DNA of 64,000 nucleotides from Pieris napi (lineage: Eukaryota; Arthropoda; Insecta; Lepidoptera; Pieridae). The notes under the pieces are model-generated. The model was not told the origin of the DNA and ran no database searches. It was given only the letters and a program-made list of their open reading frames with translations. The DNA is taken from assembly GCF_905475465.1 (NCBI RefSeq), contig NC_062256.1:8751662-8815661 (forward strand). The letters run 5' to 3'. A program made the position numbers and the translations under genes. Positions 23,355 through 35,103 of the stretch are shown here, piece by piece. Positions within the stretch are counted from its first letter, which is position 1, and every line of letters begins with the position of its first letter.

Positions 23355-23800
23355 ACATCTTAAGTGCGTACAAAGTACACATTTCAGAAGTGAAACTTTT
23401 TGTAAATTAATTAAATTAATAAATTAATTATTTCTAAGGTAAAAGCCCCAATATATGATCATAATATAATGGTACATGATCAACTATAGGCGCTTTTACC
23501 TTAGTAATAATAGAAATTATATTTTCAAAATTAAAATTTCGTAAAGAGAATTTAATAAATTTTCGTATTTTATATTTTATGAAAAATTATTCATTGAAAT
23601 CTCAAATGACGAATTGTAAATTGAAATGCCTTTTTTGTCAATATAAGAAATTGTAAATTAAATTTTCGTCCTCGCCTTCCTCACAATCAGTCTCAATCGC
23701 TCGATAAAAACGCTGCACATCTTCGTGACGCTAATACTATTACATATTATAACTTTTCATCCGTAAAAATTTAACTTCATGCCCTTAAAGAAGTTTACCT
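23355..23800. repeat. Family M-related repeat with a small inserted palindrome
   Basis: cgtacaaagtacacatttcag, gaagtgaaacttttt, ttttcaaaattaaaatttcg. At 23435-23505 a 70-bp palindromic insert has ends taaggtaaaagcc / ggcgcttttacctta. Confidence 0.5.
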
Positions 23801-23869
23801 TCAAAAAAAATTCAAACTTAAAAAAAACAAACAAAACAAATCTGATTGTATATAAAGAACTAGCGGACC

Positions 23870-24345
23870 CGACAGACGTTGTCCTGTCTTAACTATGAAT
23901 ATTGATTTCAAATTGGTATAATGAATTAAAAAATATTTCAGAAACGAAGTGTTTATTATTCTAATGCTTTATGTTATACAACATTCTTTGTTTGTTTTTC
24001 TGGCTCGCATATTATTATATTATCAATATAATAACTCCGATCGAAGCATTTATTTTGAACCATATTCATTTTTCTTACATCCTCTGACGATATTTGCAGC
24101 ACGCATTCTGTCAATGTTGTGTTATGTCAAACGCCATAAGGTTACACCAAAAAGTTCGAATTGTATGGTGGTTAAGTATTCTTGAATTTTCTAATTTTCC
24201 GCGCATTTTTTATTATTTTTTTCTTTTATAAGAACCTTCTCCTGACAATTACAAACACAACAAAAAAAAATCAGACAAATCGGTCGAGCCGTTTTCATGT
24301 GATGTCGTGACAACGGAAAACGGGTTTCATTTTTATATATATAGA
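23870..24345 (-). mobile_element. Helitron, non-autonomous, family H-b
   Basis: A|CTAGCGGACCCGACAGACG at left (reverse of the 3' end) and ttcatttttatatatatagA|T at right (reverse of TCTATATATATAAAAATGAA). The 5' half resembles H-a (acgacaacggaaaacgggt). Confidence 0.85.
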
Positions 24346-24354
24346 TATATACAA

Positions 24355-24412
24355 TCGCAATAACAGCGATTGCTGCCAGCGTTAAAAGTACACTGCCCGG
24401 GGCCAAACTTTT
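24355..24412 (+). repeat. LINE C-terminal scrap
   Basis: gcgattgctgccagcgttaaa.gtacac, as at 49060-49095. Confidence 0.35.
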
Positions 24413-24725
24413 TAAATTTGTTTTAATTTTATTTTTCTTACTTACAGAATATCTGACTGATAGATTTATTTTATATATAAATTAAGTTTAATAACGTTAA
24501 GTACATACTATTTTGTCGCAACGTGAAGCCTGCACATTGCACAAGTATTATAATGTACTTACTTATAAGATTAAAAATGTATAAGAATACAATATTACAA
24601 TACGGACTTTGGTTATGCACAGCAATGTTGTGTGTCTCATGACGTTACAAAATTATAACATGCCACCTGTAAAATATGAACATAAGAATGCAATAAAGAT
24701 TTGACTTTGACAAAAACTGCCTTAA

Positions 24726-25192
24726 AGCTACGGTTTCCTAGAAAAGCGGTGCCGTCAACTAACGGCCGTCTTTACGGTGGCCAAGCTGTGGATTCCTAGA
24801 AAGTAGTGCGACCGTATTTTTGAAGTGGTTTTCCAATTTCGTTCCACAAATTTTGCTTCATCTGAGCTTGGCTGTACTCTTTGGATTTGATATTGTACAA
24901 AGCTTTATGATTTTTAACAAAATAAATTAATCGTTCATAATTTTCGCTCGTCCAAGTCATTGTATTAATAAAATATGCGCACCGCTACACGCGAAAAACG
25001 TTGAACTAATGTTTATCACCGCTATGACGGCCGTCATGCAAATGACAGCACCGCTATTTGACGTTACGGTGACACTCAACGTTCTCTAGAAAACCTACCC
25101 GATGTCATTTATAGACAACGTATGGGTGACGTCACCCAACGTTACATTACGGCCGTTAGATAACGGCACCGCTTTTTTTGGAAACCGTAGCT
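24726..25192. mobile_element. MITE with long inverted ends
   Basis: Ends AGCTACGGTTTCC.AGAAAAGCGGTGCCGT and its reverse (cggcaccgctttttttgg, aaaccgtagct). ACGGCCGT palindromes are repeated inside. Length 467 bp; flanks do not give a clear duplication. Superfamily not certain. Confidence 0.75.
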
Positions 25193-26048
25193 ATAGAAAC
25201 GCTGTTCTGGAACGACCGACGTCAAGATGACAGTGACTTATTTGTGTTCCTTATTCATACCATTATTTATGTTCTAATAAGGTGATTTCGTAACTCACCT
25301 TACTATTTACGATTCAATAAACGTAGTACAATTTCGAACTTCTTAATAAGGTTTTCGCTGAACAGAGCGTGAACTTTGAAACTGAACAATTAGCAGTTAT
25401 ACGTGAGTAAGAAATTCGATTTCTAATGTATGAACTTTATTATTGGAAACCATTTTGGTTTAAGCCCATAGAGCTTAAAGAGAAGCAGAGCAGAAAATTA
25501 TACAAATCTGGAATTGTGTAGGAAGAACGCTTTTGTACGCCAATCAAGGTTTATAATAATTTACAAGAAAAAATCAAAGATCTTCCTACTGAAGTTTTTA
25601 ACACACTTAACATTATAATTACTATTAATTTGGTAATGTAAAATATATTTTAATAATATGATGTTGTGTTGATAAAAAATATAAAGAATTGATATTGAAA
25701 ATGTAATTTAATATGTAACTACTATGTAAAATTGTACCTTTTAATTATACAAGATAACATTGAACGCCATTACTTGTGAAGAATATGCTAAGTTCGGATT
25801 CTACTATTATTATATTTTTGTAAATAAATTATTAGAATTATTAATAATTATCCCTTTTTTCCAAAAATTCTCTGACGTCAGTTTACGAAGATTTGTTTGT
25901 AATAAGTTCAAAGTAAAACTTAAAACCTATTCAAATATGAACTTCTAAATAAAAACTTATTAAATCTGGCTGTTACTTATTTTATTTCAGTTAAGGTTTG
26001 CCAACGCTCGGAATACTGACCCATTGGTTAAAATACATATGTCACCGT
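25193..26048. other. unassigned AT-rich intron sequence
   Basis: Small ORFs only; no recognised protein or repeat. Confidence 0.35.
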
Positions 26049-26349
26049 TAAATTGTAAAAACCGTTAGATTGTAATCTATCTCGCGAGATTATAAACTGT
26101 CGAAAGATTGTGAACCTCAACGAACTGCTTACAATTTAACGTATTATTATTCGGTAGTTATATGAAATTGTTGGAAAGTAAAATTAATCTGTAATTGACC
26201 AAAGAAGTTTGAATGATAACTAAGTTAGTGTAGTACAATCTACCGAATAATAATACGTTAAATTGTAAGCAGTTCGTTGAGGTTCACAATCTTTCGACAG
26301 TTTATAATCTCGCGAGATAGATTACAATCTAACGGTGTTTACAATTTTA
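26049..26349. mobile_element. hairpin MITE with perfect 97-bp arms
   Basis: 26061-26157 and 26240-26336 are exact reverse complements over 97 bp, separated by 82 bp; imperfect complementarity continues about 12 bp outward. It includes TCTCGCGAGA and repeated TTAGATTGTAA/TTAAATTGTAA motifs. No ORF. Confidence 0.9.
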
Positions 26350-26687
26350 CGTTAACACATACAAAGATAAAAAATACAGGTTTGAATGTGACAAACGGTT
26401 ATAGGCACCCATAATTCAAGAAACATAGTAAATTAATTTCAAAGTTTTTGGGGAGCGTCTGAATATCCAGACCTAGCTCGTAAATCAAAATGCTTAATCT
26501 GGATATGGCCAAAACTAGGTCGTGAAACAAGGGGAGAAAGGGGGACAAGGGGATGCCTAGGGCATCTAGAGGGGACTTCTCGAAAATATACATTTAATCT
26601 GTGATTTGTATGTGTGCGTGTTGATCTTACTATAATGACATTCCATGCTTCTATTTCACCATGCTGTTTATTTATTATTAACTTTTT

Positions 26688-27015
26688 GAAGTTACACTTC
26701 TGTGGCGCGTTAGGGAAAAATGATGAGAGTAAATTTTTATGCACACGCACACCGTCACAAAAAACCGACACCCTGAATATCTGTTCAAACGTCGGTAAAA
26801 CAGTCTGGGCCGCTAGTTGGCGCTTGCTGTTTTATCGACATTTTGCCATTGTCTGTCATGGCGTAGTGTTGATTTCTATACGAGAAAACCCGTTGCAACG
26901 TGATAAAAACATAGTGTTTATTGTAAAACGTCCCTCTAAAGCGCTCGACGAAAACTATAACGGCAAAGAAGTATAACTTCTAACGCGTGTACATAAGTAC
27001 ACACACGTTTTCTTT
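26688..27015. repeat. Family M repeat, long copy
   Basis: gaagttacacttctgtggcgcg, gatgagagtaaatttttatgc, caccgtcac at one end and gaagtataacttctaacgcg, tacataagtacacacacg at the other. The interior encodes nothing recognisable. Confidence 0.6.
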
Positions 27016-27659
27016 CATAGAATTATAATTCATATCATATCATAGTGGTCTTTTCGCGGCTTTTCTAAAACAAAATACTTGGCGAGTAAAAGGAAAAGCG
27101 GAAAGTGCTTTATGCACATCATATATAATGCTATATCTACAGTATATGTTGCAAGCTATTATTCTCTAAAATATATGACAATTTTGATAAACATAAATGT
27201 TAGAAAGAATTAAAAAAAATTAATAAAAATAGCGATTTTTTTTTGCTTTAGGCTAAAAGCAAAAAAAAATGACACCTAACCTTATATGAATTACTGATAT
27301 TTTAAAACGTTTTACTAGTCGCTATTGTTTTAAAAATGAACTTAATGGAGTTCGTAGAAGAAATTCCGCTTCAAACCTCAATGAAGTTTCCCTTTACTCG
27401 ACTTTAATTGCAGCTACACTTTTCATTTTATTTCACGACGTTTTACATTTTTTATTTGATTCTACTTTGGCGTCTACTAAGGACCTGCGTTCAACAGTAA
27501 TTATACGTTCAATAGTAGGTAATTATACGTTCATGAGTTGGTTGCAATCTTTGAAAGTACTAAACATTCAATTATTTCACTGTCATACATAGCATATATC
27601 TTTATTTTTAAGCTATTGCATATATTTTATCGCGGGCTTTGAGCGCGGCGACCGAATCC
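27016..27659. other. unassigned AT-rich intron sequence
   Basis: No feature recognised. Confidence 0.35.
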
Positions 27660-27915
27660 AGAAATTCCGTAACGAAAATAAAAACCTAGCACACGATGAC
27701 GTATTACAGATGCAGCCAATACGCGTTAGAGTAATACAGAACGCTTACTGCGTCTCACATCGGTCTGGAATGATCGGTGACGTAGCTCAGGTGCGTTAGA
27801 GTGGGACAGAACGCATACTGCGTATTCGCATCTCTCTGACGAGATTGGTGACGTAGCGTAAGCGCGGCCGGTGCAGCCGGTACACGTTGGTGTGAGACAG
27901 ACTATATAGGCGTGT
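27660..27915. repeat. degenerate GC-rich tandem repeat
   Basis: Blocks recur roughly every 85 bp: (a)cgcgttagagt.a.acagaacgc.tactgcgt..., ggtgacgtagc, then a third diverged block ending gtgtgagacagactata. Unit origin unknown. Confidence 0.5.
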
Positions 27916-28044
27916 TGGTCTGAGTCTGGTAGAGTGGTAGATTGAATTAATCAAAGAAAAAAAATACTGCATAAATAAAAAATAAATTATAATTGCAAAA
28001 GTTGTTAAAAAATGCTATGCTTTACCGCGGCAGTCCCCGAGTGC

Positions 28045-28165
28045 CACACGTTTTTTTTTTAAAGAATAGATGGCAAAAAGGCCTTACCAGGCTTATCTGA
28101 TGTTAAGGGAAACCGCCAGTGGGCACTCACACTATTAGAGGGCTTGCGAATACGTTGTCGACCTA
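28045..28165 (-). repeat. LINE family A 3' fragment
   Basis: A T-run, aagaatagatggcaaaaagg, gatgttaagggaaaccgcc, gggcttgcgaatacgttg. Confidence 0.6.
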
Positions 28166-28407
28166 AACATATCACAAAATATCATATGTTTCGTTCACTT
28201 TTACCATCTTATAGGTAACTCATTGATCCCTTTACTAAAAAAACATTCGGACGGGATTCAATAAAATCTTTGAAAGCAGTTTCCACTGCCCATCAGAGTT
28301 GAATTTTTTACCTTGCAAGAAGTTATCCAAATATCGAAAATCATAGTAATCTGTCTTAGACAATACAATTGAAGCTTCTCTAAATAAAGAACTAAAATAT
28401 TGCTTAC

Positions 28408-28444
28408 CTTATATTTCTGATGAACTTCTCTTATGAAGCCGTAT
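28408..28444 (-). CDS. rdgC: rdgC micro-exon (RYGFIREVHQKYK)
   Basis: A 37-nt micro-exon: one base completing Arg, then 12 codons, YGFIREVHQKYK. It matches the PPEF stretch after GNHED (N.RYGF..E...KYK). The acceptor is TTTTTTTCCACAG; the donor AAG|GTAAGC is near consensus. It is far too short for ORF-based detection and was found by looking for the conserved continuation of the upstream exon. The in-frame joins on both sides make it secure. Confidence 0.94.
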
Positions 28445-28710
28445 CTGTGGAAAAAAACATTAAATTAATCCCCAAATTGATTGATTGAATTCCCAAGCAA
28501 CAATTCGTTGAATGTAATTAACTCCACAGAAAAGATTGAATACAATTTCGATGGCTCTAAAGGCGACCTCCGTCAAAAACGTATTGGATTTTTACATACA
28601 GAAGCCATAGTCAAGTCTCAACTCTAAATTTTATCTTTTGTATGAATAACCTTGCGTTACGATCTCGGCCCTTTAAAAATCCAATTCTTAAAGACGAGTC
28701 GAATTCTATG

Positions 28711-29012
28711 GGTGCGTATAGACTATGTAACATATTATATAACTTGTGTTTTATAACACGTCCACATTATGTAACCTTGTTATTCAACATTATAACATAA
28801 AACAATACTGTACACATTAGAATAACAATGCAATATACCAATGTTATATAACCATTTTAAATAACAAAAGAAAAACAAAAAAACGTAGATGCTGGGTTCG
28901 TCCTAGCATACATATCAATAACATGTTTTATAACATTCAGTGTCCACATTATCTGAAACATGTTGTATAGCAATGTTGTATAACATGTTATGTTATATAG
29001 TCTGTACGCACC
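28711..29012. mobile_element. MITE with ATAACATGTTAT-rich interior
   Basis: Ends GGTGCGTATAGACTATGTAAC and (reverse) GGTGCGTACAGACTATATAAC; inside, many ATGTTATA/TATAACAT repeats. About 302 bp. It lies in the 1.4 kb intron between two rdgC exons. Confidence 0.75.
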
Positions 29013-29807
29013 TTTAGAATCAAATTCTTAAAGGATTGTATTTGAAAGATTATTATTAATAGTGACGGGCTACGCGAAAACCCCGCTACTTATCCGACAA
29101 TATTCTTTTAATATTTACAGGCAAGAGGTAGCACTGCTTCCAGCGGCTCTTTTTACACCTTCCTCTCTATTAATACGATTTACAATTAAAAGTATTTTTA
29201 TACAGAAAACCACCAGGACCTGGAGTGTTTAAAATAACTGCTGCAGTAACATCTTTGTTATTATATCTTGCTCCAGGTCGAACCTAACAGCTGCAGAAGA
29301 AGTCCAGTGTGATTTAAAGGTAATGCGGACATCGTGGTGAAAGAAGTTGTTGTGATGAAATGTCATATTGTACCTTCAACTATGAAATGCAGGTATTCAT
29401 TTTTATAAGTTTAGGATTATTCTTTTTATTCTTGATATGACAACAGTGATAACGTCATTTAAATATATAATGTAATTAAAACAATGATAGCATTAACATA
29501 AATACAGTTAAAAGCTGTAGGCGTGTTTATATAATATGTATGTTAATTGTTATGGGCGCCTTATTAAATTATGTGGTATCTATTAAAACAGCGTTTCAGA
29601 GTGTATGTAGAACTAATTAATAGAAATAACTAACTAATACTAATGAACAATTAAAAACAGACTTTTAAAAACTATAATAAGGAGAGAAGTAAGAGTAAAA
29701 ATTGTGTGTGTGAGTCTGCATGTGTGTGTGAGTCAATGTTAATTTTAATAATCTTTAATTAAATTCACACATATCAGAAATCTAAACTAATTATCATATA
29801 AAAGTAC

Positions 29808-29974
29808 CTGGCATTCATAATGAGATCTTCATGATTACCCCGATTGAGGTAAACTCCTCCAGGAAATGCCAACATACATGACAAAAGCAGGAGCAGTACT
29901 TCCAAACTCTTCTTTCCCCTATCCACGAAGTCACCGTTGAAAATATATGGATTTTCAGGAGATGGTAGACCATT
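29808..29974 (-). CDS. rdgC: rdgC exon with GDFVDRG and RGNHED motifs
   Basis: A 167-nt exon of 55 codons plus AG. It starts NGLPSPENPYIFNGDFVDRG after a pyrimidine-rich acceptor (TTTTTTGCAG) and continues through VYLNRGNHEDLIMNA, ending at CAG|GTACTT. GDFVDRG gives the bridging metal Asp and a phosphate-binding Arg; GNHE gives the Asn ligand and the catalytic His. All key residues are intact. AG plus the first A of the next exon makes Arg. It is separated from the GDLHG exon by a 20.1 kb intron that holds most of the mobile elements of the window. Confidence 0.97.
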
Positions 29975-30002
29975 CTGCAAAAAATAAAATAGTTACGTGG
30001 TT

Positions 30003-30183
30003 ACTTTCAACCTTAAGTCGGAGGTTCTGTTATAGAACAGGAGGAAATGGGGAGGAGGCTCACCAATGATTCACATTACCATGGCAGGTGCCTTGCTGCC
30101 TTGCGATCTGTTGATTTGAGCGCGACCGCCGCTGCGAAAACCGCTGTGCGAGTTCGAAAAGTGAGTTACAGAATCGCAAGGCT
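30003..30183. repeat. LINE A scrap and half of the CCTTGCG MITE
   Basis: gttatagaacaggagg...gaggctcacc (LINE A, minus), then 30111-30183 gatttgagcgcgaccgccgctgcgaaaaccgc...cagaatcgcaagg. Confidence 0.55.
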
Positions 30184-30269
30184 GGTCTTTTAGAAGTGGA
30201 CTGTTTTCTTAAAGGACATATTCGTATGATGATTTCCTATGAATATAACTAAATTGACGAAGACGTCTA

Positions 30270-30720
30270 TCTTATATATAAAATTTTTGCGTCACAATGT
30301 TCGTTCCCAAACTCCTCCGAATCGGCTCCACCGATTCTTATGAAGTTTTTTATGCATATGTAGTAAGTCTGAGAATCGGCTACTATCTATCTTTCAACCC
30401 CCCAAATGATAAAAGTGGTCCACCCCTAAATTTTTATTTCTTAGATAACATTTTTTGTTTTTATGATACGGCATAGAAAAATACATACAACCCTTAATTT
30501 TCACCTCTCTACGATCAACCCCTATTTATTATTTGTTAATTAAAATATTATGACTTGAACTCTGATGTTTATATAGAGAAAAATTCACAGAAAAACCTAC
30601 AAAGTTTTTATTCCCGAAAACCGAACAGTCTCTGGGGTAGCATATCAAAATGTTTTTATGTACTAAAAAGGTAGGCCAAATAAAATCACATCAAGGAGAA
30701 ACGAAGTTCGCGGAGGCAGA
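30270..30720 (+). mobile_element. Helitron, family H-c, 3' end degenerate
   Basis: Starts A|TCTTATATATAAAATTTTTG; its body (tatgcatatgtagtaagtctgag, caacccttaattttcacc) matches 39195-39512 and 54006-54321 in reverse. A recognisable acgaagttcgcgg.gg.cag block lies at 30699-30720 without a clean CTAG. Confidence 0.65.
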
Positions 30721-31089
30721 ATCTTCTATAAAAAACAGTATTCGCTGAGTTATTCATAGAAAAAGGTTTCATGACATCACAGAAACAATGCAATCATTTC
30801 TCAATGAATCCGTAGAGATGCGACCCTGACTTACACAAAAAAAATCGATATTGCGTGCTTCATGATTTGCCCATGACAACGAATTGAAATAGAAAATGCA
30901 CTTGAAGCGACTTTTCTTATTGATTGAGTCAGCCCGTAGGGATCATCATCGTACTGTTAGGGAATGATTCAGAGTTACAAATTATTATATAGGATGATAA
31001 TAGTTCCCGAATGTAAAAAATCAGATCATACTTATCATATCATAGCACTAAGCCTTGACATTTATTTATAAATGTAAAACAAAAAACTT

Positions 31090-31262
31090 GGCGATTAAAA
31101 AGAGTTGCAGAGAGTTTATTGCCAGTTCTTCCGTTCTACGCCCTTGATTTAAGAATTGGCAGTAAATGTAAAATTAGAAGCATTTAATGTATATTTCTTT
31201 TATGACGTTCATAAGTGTACATTGTGTTACCTATATGAATGAATGATTTTTGACTTTTGACT
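31090..31262 (+). repeat. LINE family B 3' tail
   Basis: gttgcagagagtttattgcc, ttctacgcccttgattta, gacgttcataagtgtac, and a tgacttttgacttttat tail. Confidence 0.75.
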
Positions 31263-31344
31263 TTTATATGTAATCAGAAAGAAAATGTTTACAAGAGTGT
31301 AGAAACATAAACTGATAAGCCAGATTGTAGATCACTATACTCTT

Positions 31345-31602
31345 GACGACTCATTGGTCTAGTGGTTAGTACCCCTGACTGCGAATGCATGGTCCCGGGT
31401 TCGATCCCCGCCTGAGACGAACATCGATGTCATGAGCATTTGGTGTTGTGCTTTGGTCTTGGGTGTTTAAATATGTATTTATATATCTATCTATCTATAA
31501 TATGTATGTATATCCGTTGCCTAGTACCTATAACACAAGCTTCACCAGCTTAGCATGGGACTAGGTCAATCGGTGTGAATTGTCTTTAAAAAAAAAAAAA
31601 AA
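31345..31602 (+). mobile_element. SINE family 2, full length
   Basis: gactcattggtctagtggtt head, cgggttcgatccccg (31396-31410), a tatctatctatctat simple repeat, and a 14-16 A tail. Looks like a tRNA head but lacks a proper 3' acceptor arm, so not a tRNA gene. Confidence 0.88.
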
Positions 31603-32886
31603 GAATCGTTAACACGCAGCTTTAATTGAAGCTTCTGGGACAGCCTACACTTAAATAACGTACAAACATTTTAAACAGGTATTGTAAGGTATTGCTTTAA
31701 TAATAGAAGATATTATTTCGCACTATCCACCCACGTATAATAAAATAATAAATTAATGCTAAATAATGTGGAAGCTGGAGTGAGTGCCTGCGTCTGGCTA
31801 TACTCTCGGGGCGTAACTCCGACGATTTAGGTAATCGCCACGCTTATATTAGGAAAGTTTAAGTGGGCGAAATGTAAAGCCTTGGCTCGAACAGGTCGTC
31901 ATGATCGTAGAACAATGTCGGATTTGAAAAAAAAAACAAAATCCAGTTTTTATCATATTTGGATACTACATTTACTAAATATTACGGCTACATTAAAAAA
32001 AATCGATGAGTTTTAAATTACAAATTTAGCAGTCGGTAAAATGACGGATTCGATAGAAACATGTGATTTTTCTAGAAAACTGTGTACCTAATTAAAAGTT
32101 ATTATTTTTAATTTGTTACAAACCAAACCCTTTTTGTTGCTTGTATACCAATTTTTATAATAACAGAATAGAAATTTTAATAGTTATGAGTGACAAAAAC
32201 TAACATGATTATTTTATTTTGAAATGGCTGCCCTGTAATGTTTACTACTTGTCAGATCCGTCACTATTCTACGACTATGACGAGGTATAAATCTACTCGC
32301 CTAAAAAAATATTTTTCAATAAAATAATCTACCATTAAAGATTAAAGATGCGCCAAATATTTACATTTATATCACAAAAGAATACATACACGTAGGAAAA
32401 CTTCATAACAAAAAATCTATTTCTTATAGTATAGGAACTGACATGACGCAGAACTTTTGTCAGTTCACTCAACGTACAATTAAAAACGTATGTTCAGTTC
32501 ATTAATTATTTCCATACATTGTCATACGTGCCCTTTTCGAGAGCAAAAATATCAATAAAATAGACGGAGTAATGTATCCATGCTATACCTTTTTTTACCT
32601 GGCACCCATTTAAACTCTTAATACTAAGGGGTCGCATGTGCGTTGCCGGCCTTTAAAAAAATATTTATTTTATTCATTATTACTTCGTTACAGAAACATA
32701 AAACAATTGACGTAATTAAATGAAAATGTATATGTATAATCCATTACAGTATCTTAGAACAAAATAAAGCTTTTCTCAAACCTGTCAACTCTAATAATTA
32801 TGACGTCAACCCAAGTTCGGAAGTGCTTTCGAAACCCGTAGCACTGATGTCGCAAACTTGGGAGCACGTGCTACGGAAGCTCAATA
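31603..32886. other. mostly unassigned intron sequence
   Basis: Only a short LINE A scrap at about 32590-32662 (gtgcgttgccggcc) is recognised. Confidence 0.35.
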
Positions 32887-32995
32887 TTGAAATAGGAAGC
32901 CTGTTGAAGTCACGTGGTAACTTGCAAAATTGTTATTTGTAGAACTTTTTGGAACATTTGAACTTGTGAAAGCACCCTTTGCTTTCGCAAGATAT
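32887..32995. repeat. single-copy relative of the 51-bp tandem repeat
   Basis: aggaagcctgttgaagtcac...cttgcaaaattgttatttgtagaac...gctttcgcaagat: same flanks as 34905-35103 but with one unit. Confidence 0.7.
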
Positions 32996-33122
32996 TTTTA
33001 AAGGTAATAATTTGGTTTGTACTCATACAGAGAAAGAGACTGTTTAACTGAATTATACAAAAGTTGTTTATTGAGATTACTATATGATATGATACCAAAA
33101 AAAAAGGTGCTACAACCTTTCA

Positions 33123-33290
33123 AACACAAACTCAAAATAGCTTTATTCATATAGGTAATCAAGTACACTTATGAACGTCAACAGAAAAGATGTTAAATTG
33201 ATTCTAAATTTACATTTACTACGCAAATCAAGGGCGTAGAACAGGCGAGTAGAACCGGCAAGAAACTCTGCGCTCACTTTAATCGCCAAG
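33123..33290 (-). repeat. LINE family B 3' tail
   Basis: ttcatataggtaatcaagtac, gaacgtcaacagaaaagatg, gcaagaaactctgcgctcac. Confidence 0.75.
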
Positions 33291-33539
33291 TTTAGGTATT
33301 GACATCAGATTTCCGCATCTGTTTCGTTGTTAGCTTTGTGATACACGACGAAGACACTTTTTTAGGTTAAGAATAACTTTATTTCTCATAAGAATTGCAT
33401 ACTTAATGGGAAACAATGTGTAACGCTAAGGTTAATAATTAGAGCCCCGTTGAAACACAAGAGAAACTAGATGTGAATGAATAAATAGAAATAATATCCA
33501 CTAATATTACAAGGAGACAATATTTAAATTATTGGTTGC

Positions 33540-34235
33540 CTGGAAGAGATCGCTTGAAAGTAAGGCCGCCAGTTGCCCTCCTTTTCATTTAATTATGTCA
33601 ACTGTATTATATTTCTGTAGGCAACGAAGTGTTCATAAATAAATAAATTATTTTATGTTTATAACGAATGTACCCAATAGCTACTGGACCGATTTCCATA
33701 ATTCTATGAAGCCGTGGGGAGTCCATATAAACATAATTTTAACTTAAACATAAGTTAATATATAGATTTTAGTATTATTGTGTCGTGTATGTTTGTATTT
33801 TTATGAAATAATATGAACACATACGACATATTATTAAACTTTATTGATTAACCAAAATATTAATACCAAAATGTATGTCCAGCAATGCATGATTTGCTCC
33901 CACGGTTTTAATAATGACTAGCCGCATATAAATTAGAGATATACATATTATATAAAAATTCCTAAAAAAAGTTTTATTATAACATACTGAAACCCTCAGC
34001 AACCCTCTGAAAGCCAATAATTCTATATAAGCCCGTTAAATCCAATACAAATGTGTGATTTAGATAACAAATTGGCTTTACATGACACGGCTTATCGCGG
34101 GAGATAACGCTCCGCCAATCACAAGGGTTCGCTTAGTGTCTAAATCCAGAATCTAAATGTAACAATGAAAAAGAATTTGAAATGTAAAGATTTTATTGTA
34201 AGCGAACTTGTGAATATGGCGAAAAATAAATAATT
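33540..34235. other. LINE tail scrap, then unassigned
   Basis: 33540-33600 (gcctggaagagatcgcttg...gccgccagttgcc) is a LINE end; the rest is unrecognised. Confidence 0.35.
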
Positions 34236-34239
34236 AAGT

Positions 34240-34350
34240 AAATGCACCGATGACTCCAGAGCTGGTACTTTCCTCGCTCAACGAATTTACCGCAATACAG
34301 TGAGGAAATGCTGCCAGCGAAAGGTGCCACAGAGACCAAAAATTTTAAAT
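34240..34350 (+). repeat. LINE C-terminal fragment (TGDPRAGAFLAQRI type)
   Basis: gatgactccagagctggtactttcctcgctcaacg...gaggaaatgctgccagc. A parallel piece lies at 49005-49105; a longer minus copy at 44815. Confidence 0.6.
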
Positions 34351-34436
34351 ATGTTTAAATTTTTTTTTTATTAATCCTTATTATTACTATGTTGGTTAAG
34401 AATATTGTAAATACGGTATATTTGTGTGACATTTAA

Positions 34437-34862
34437 TCTATAATATAAAAATGAATCGCAAAATGTGTTGGTAAGCGCATAACTCAACAACGCCTAGACC
34501 AATTTGGCCAATTATTTTTTTATAATATTCCTTGAAGTACGAGGATGGTTCTTACGGAGATAAAAATTAAAAAAAATGTGTGAAAAAGTCTAAAAACAAC
34601 ACTTTTCTATATTCCCATACAAAATATTCTTAATAATACTTAAAAGTCAATTTGAACTTTAATACCATATCATAAAGTTCAAGTGTTAGTGGAGGGGTTC
34701 CGGGAAGGTAAATTTTTATTTTTTGACATAATGTACTTGTTGTCTTATCAACTTTCTTTTTTTATATTACTAGCTAGACCGGTGTCCCGAATAGCAGAAT
34801 AAGTATTTAAAAAAAATAAAGAATCGACTGTTAGGCGGTACGATGTTCGCCAGGCCAGCTAG
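34437..34862 (+). mobile_element. Helitron, family H-a, full ends
   Basis: A|TCTATAATATAAAAATGAA at the 5' end; TTCGCCAGGCCAGCTAG|T at the 3' end. 426 bp, non-coding, opposite orientation to 22007-22414. Confidence 0.9.
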
Positions 34863-34904
34863 TTATTAATAAATATGTTTCAACTTCAAAAAAGCAAATA
34901 TTGA

Positions 34905-35103
34905 AATAGGAAGCCTATTGAAGTCACTTGTTAACTTGCAAAATTGTTATTAATTTGTGGAACTTAATGGAACAATTAGAAAGAGCTTGCAAAATTGTTA
35001 TTCATTTGTAGAACTTATTGAAACAATTAAAAAGAGCTTGCAAAATTGTTATTCATTTGTAGAACTTCTTGGAACAATCAAAAAGCGTGCTTTCGCAAGA
35101 TAA
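34905..35103. repeat. 51-bp tandem repeat, 3 units
   Basis: Units begin cttgcaaaattgttatt at 34935, 34986 and 35037, exactly 51 bp apart, inside a repeat whose unexpanded relative is at 32887-32995. Confidence 0.88.

Noticed and set aside
26614..26976. 120-codon plus ORF
   Set aside because: It spans a Family M repeat whose other copies are not open in this frame, and it has no recognisable domain.
29100..29340. Additional rdgC exon near TTTACAG at 29120
   Set aside because: It is on the wrong strand for the gene, and the flanking exons already join in frame with no missing conserved residues.
31345..31420. tRNA gene
   Set aside because: It has A- and B-box-like sequence but no matching acceptor stem, and it continues into a SINE body with an A tail. 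The same holds for all SINE family 1 heads.
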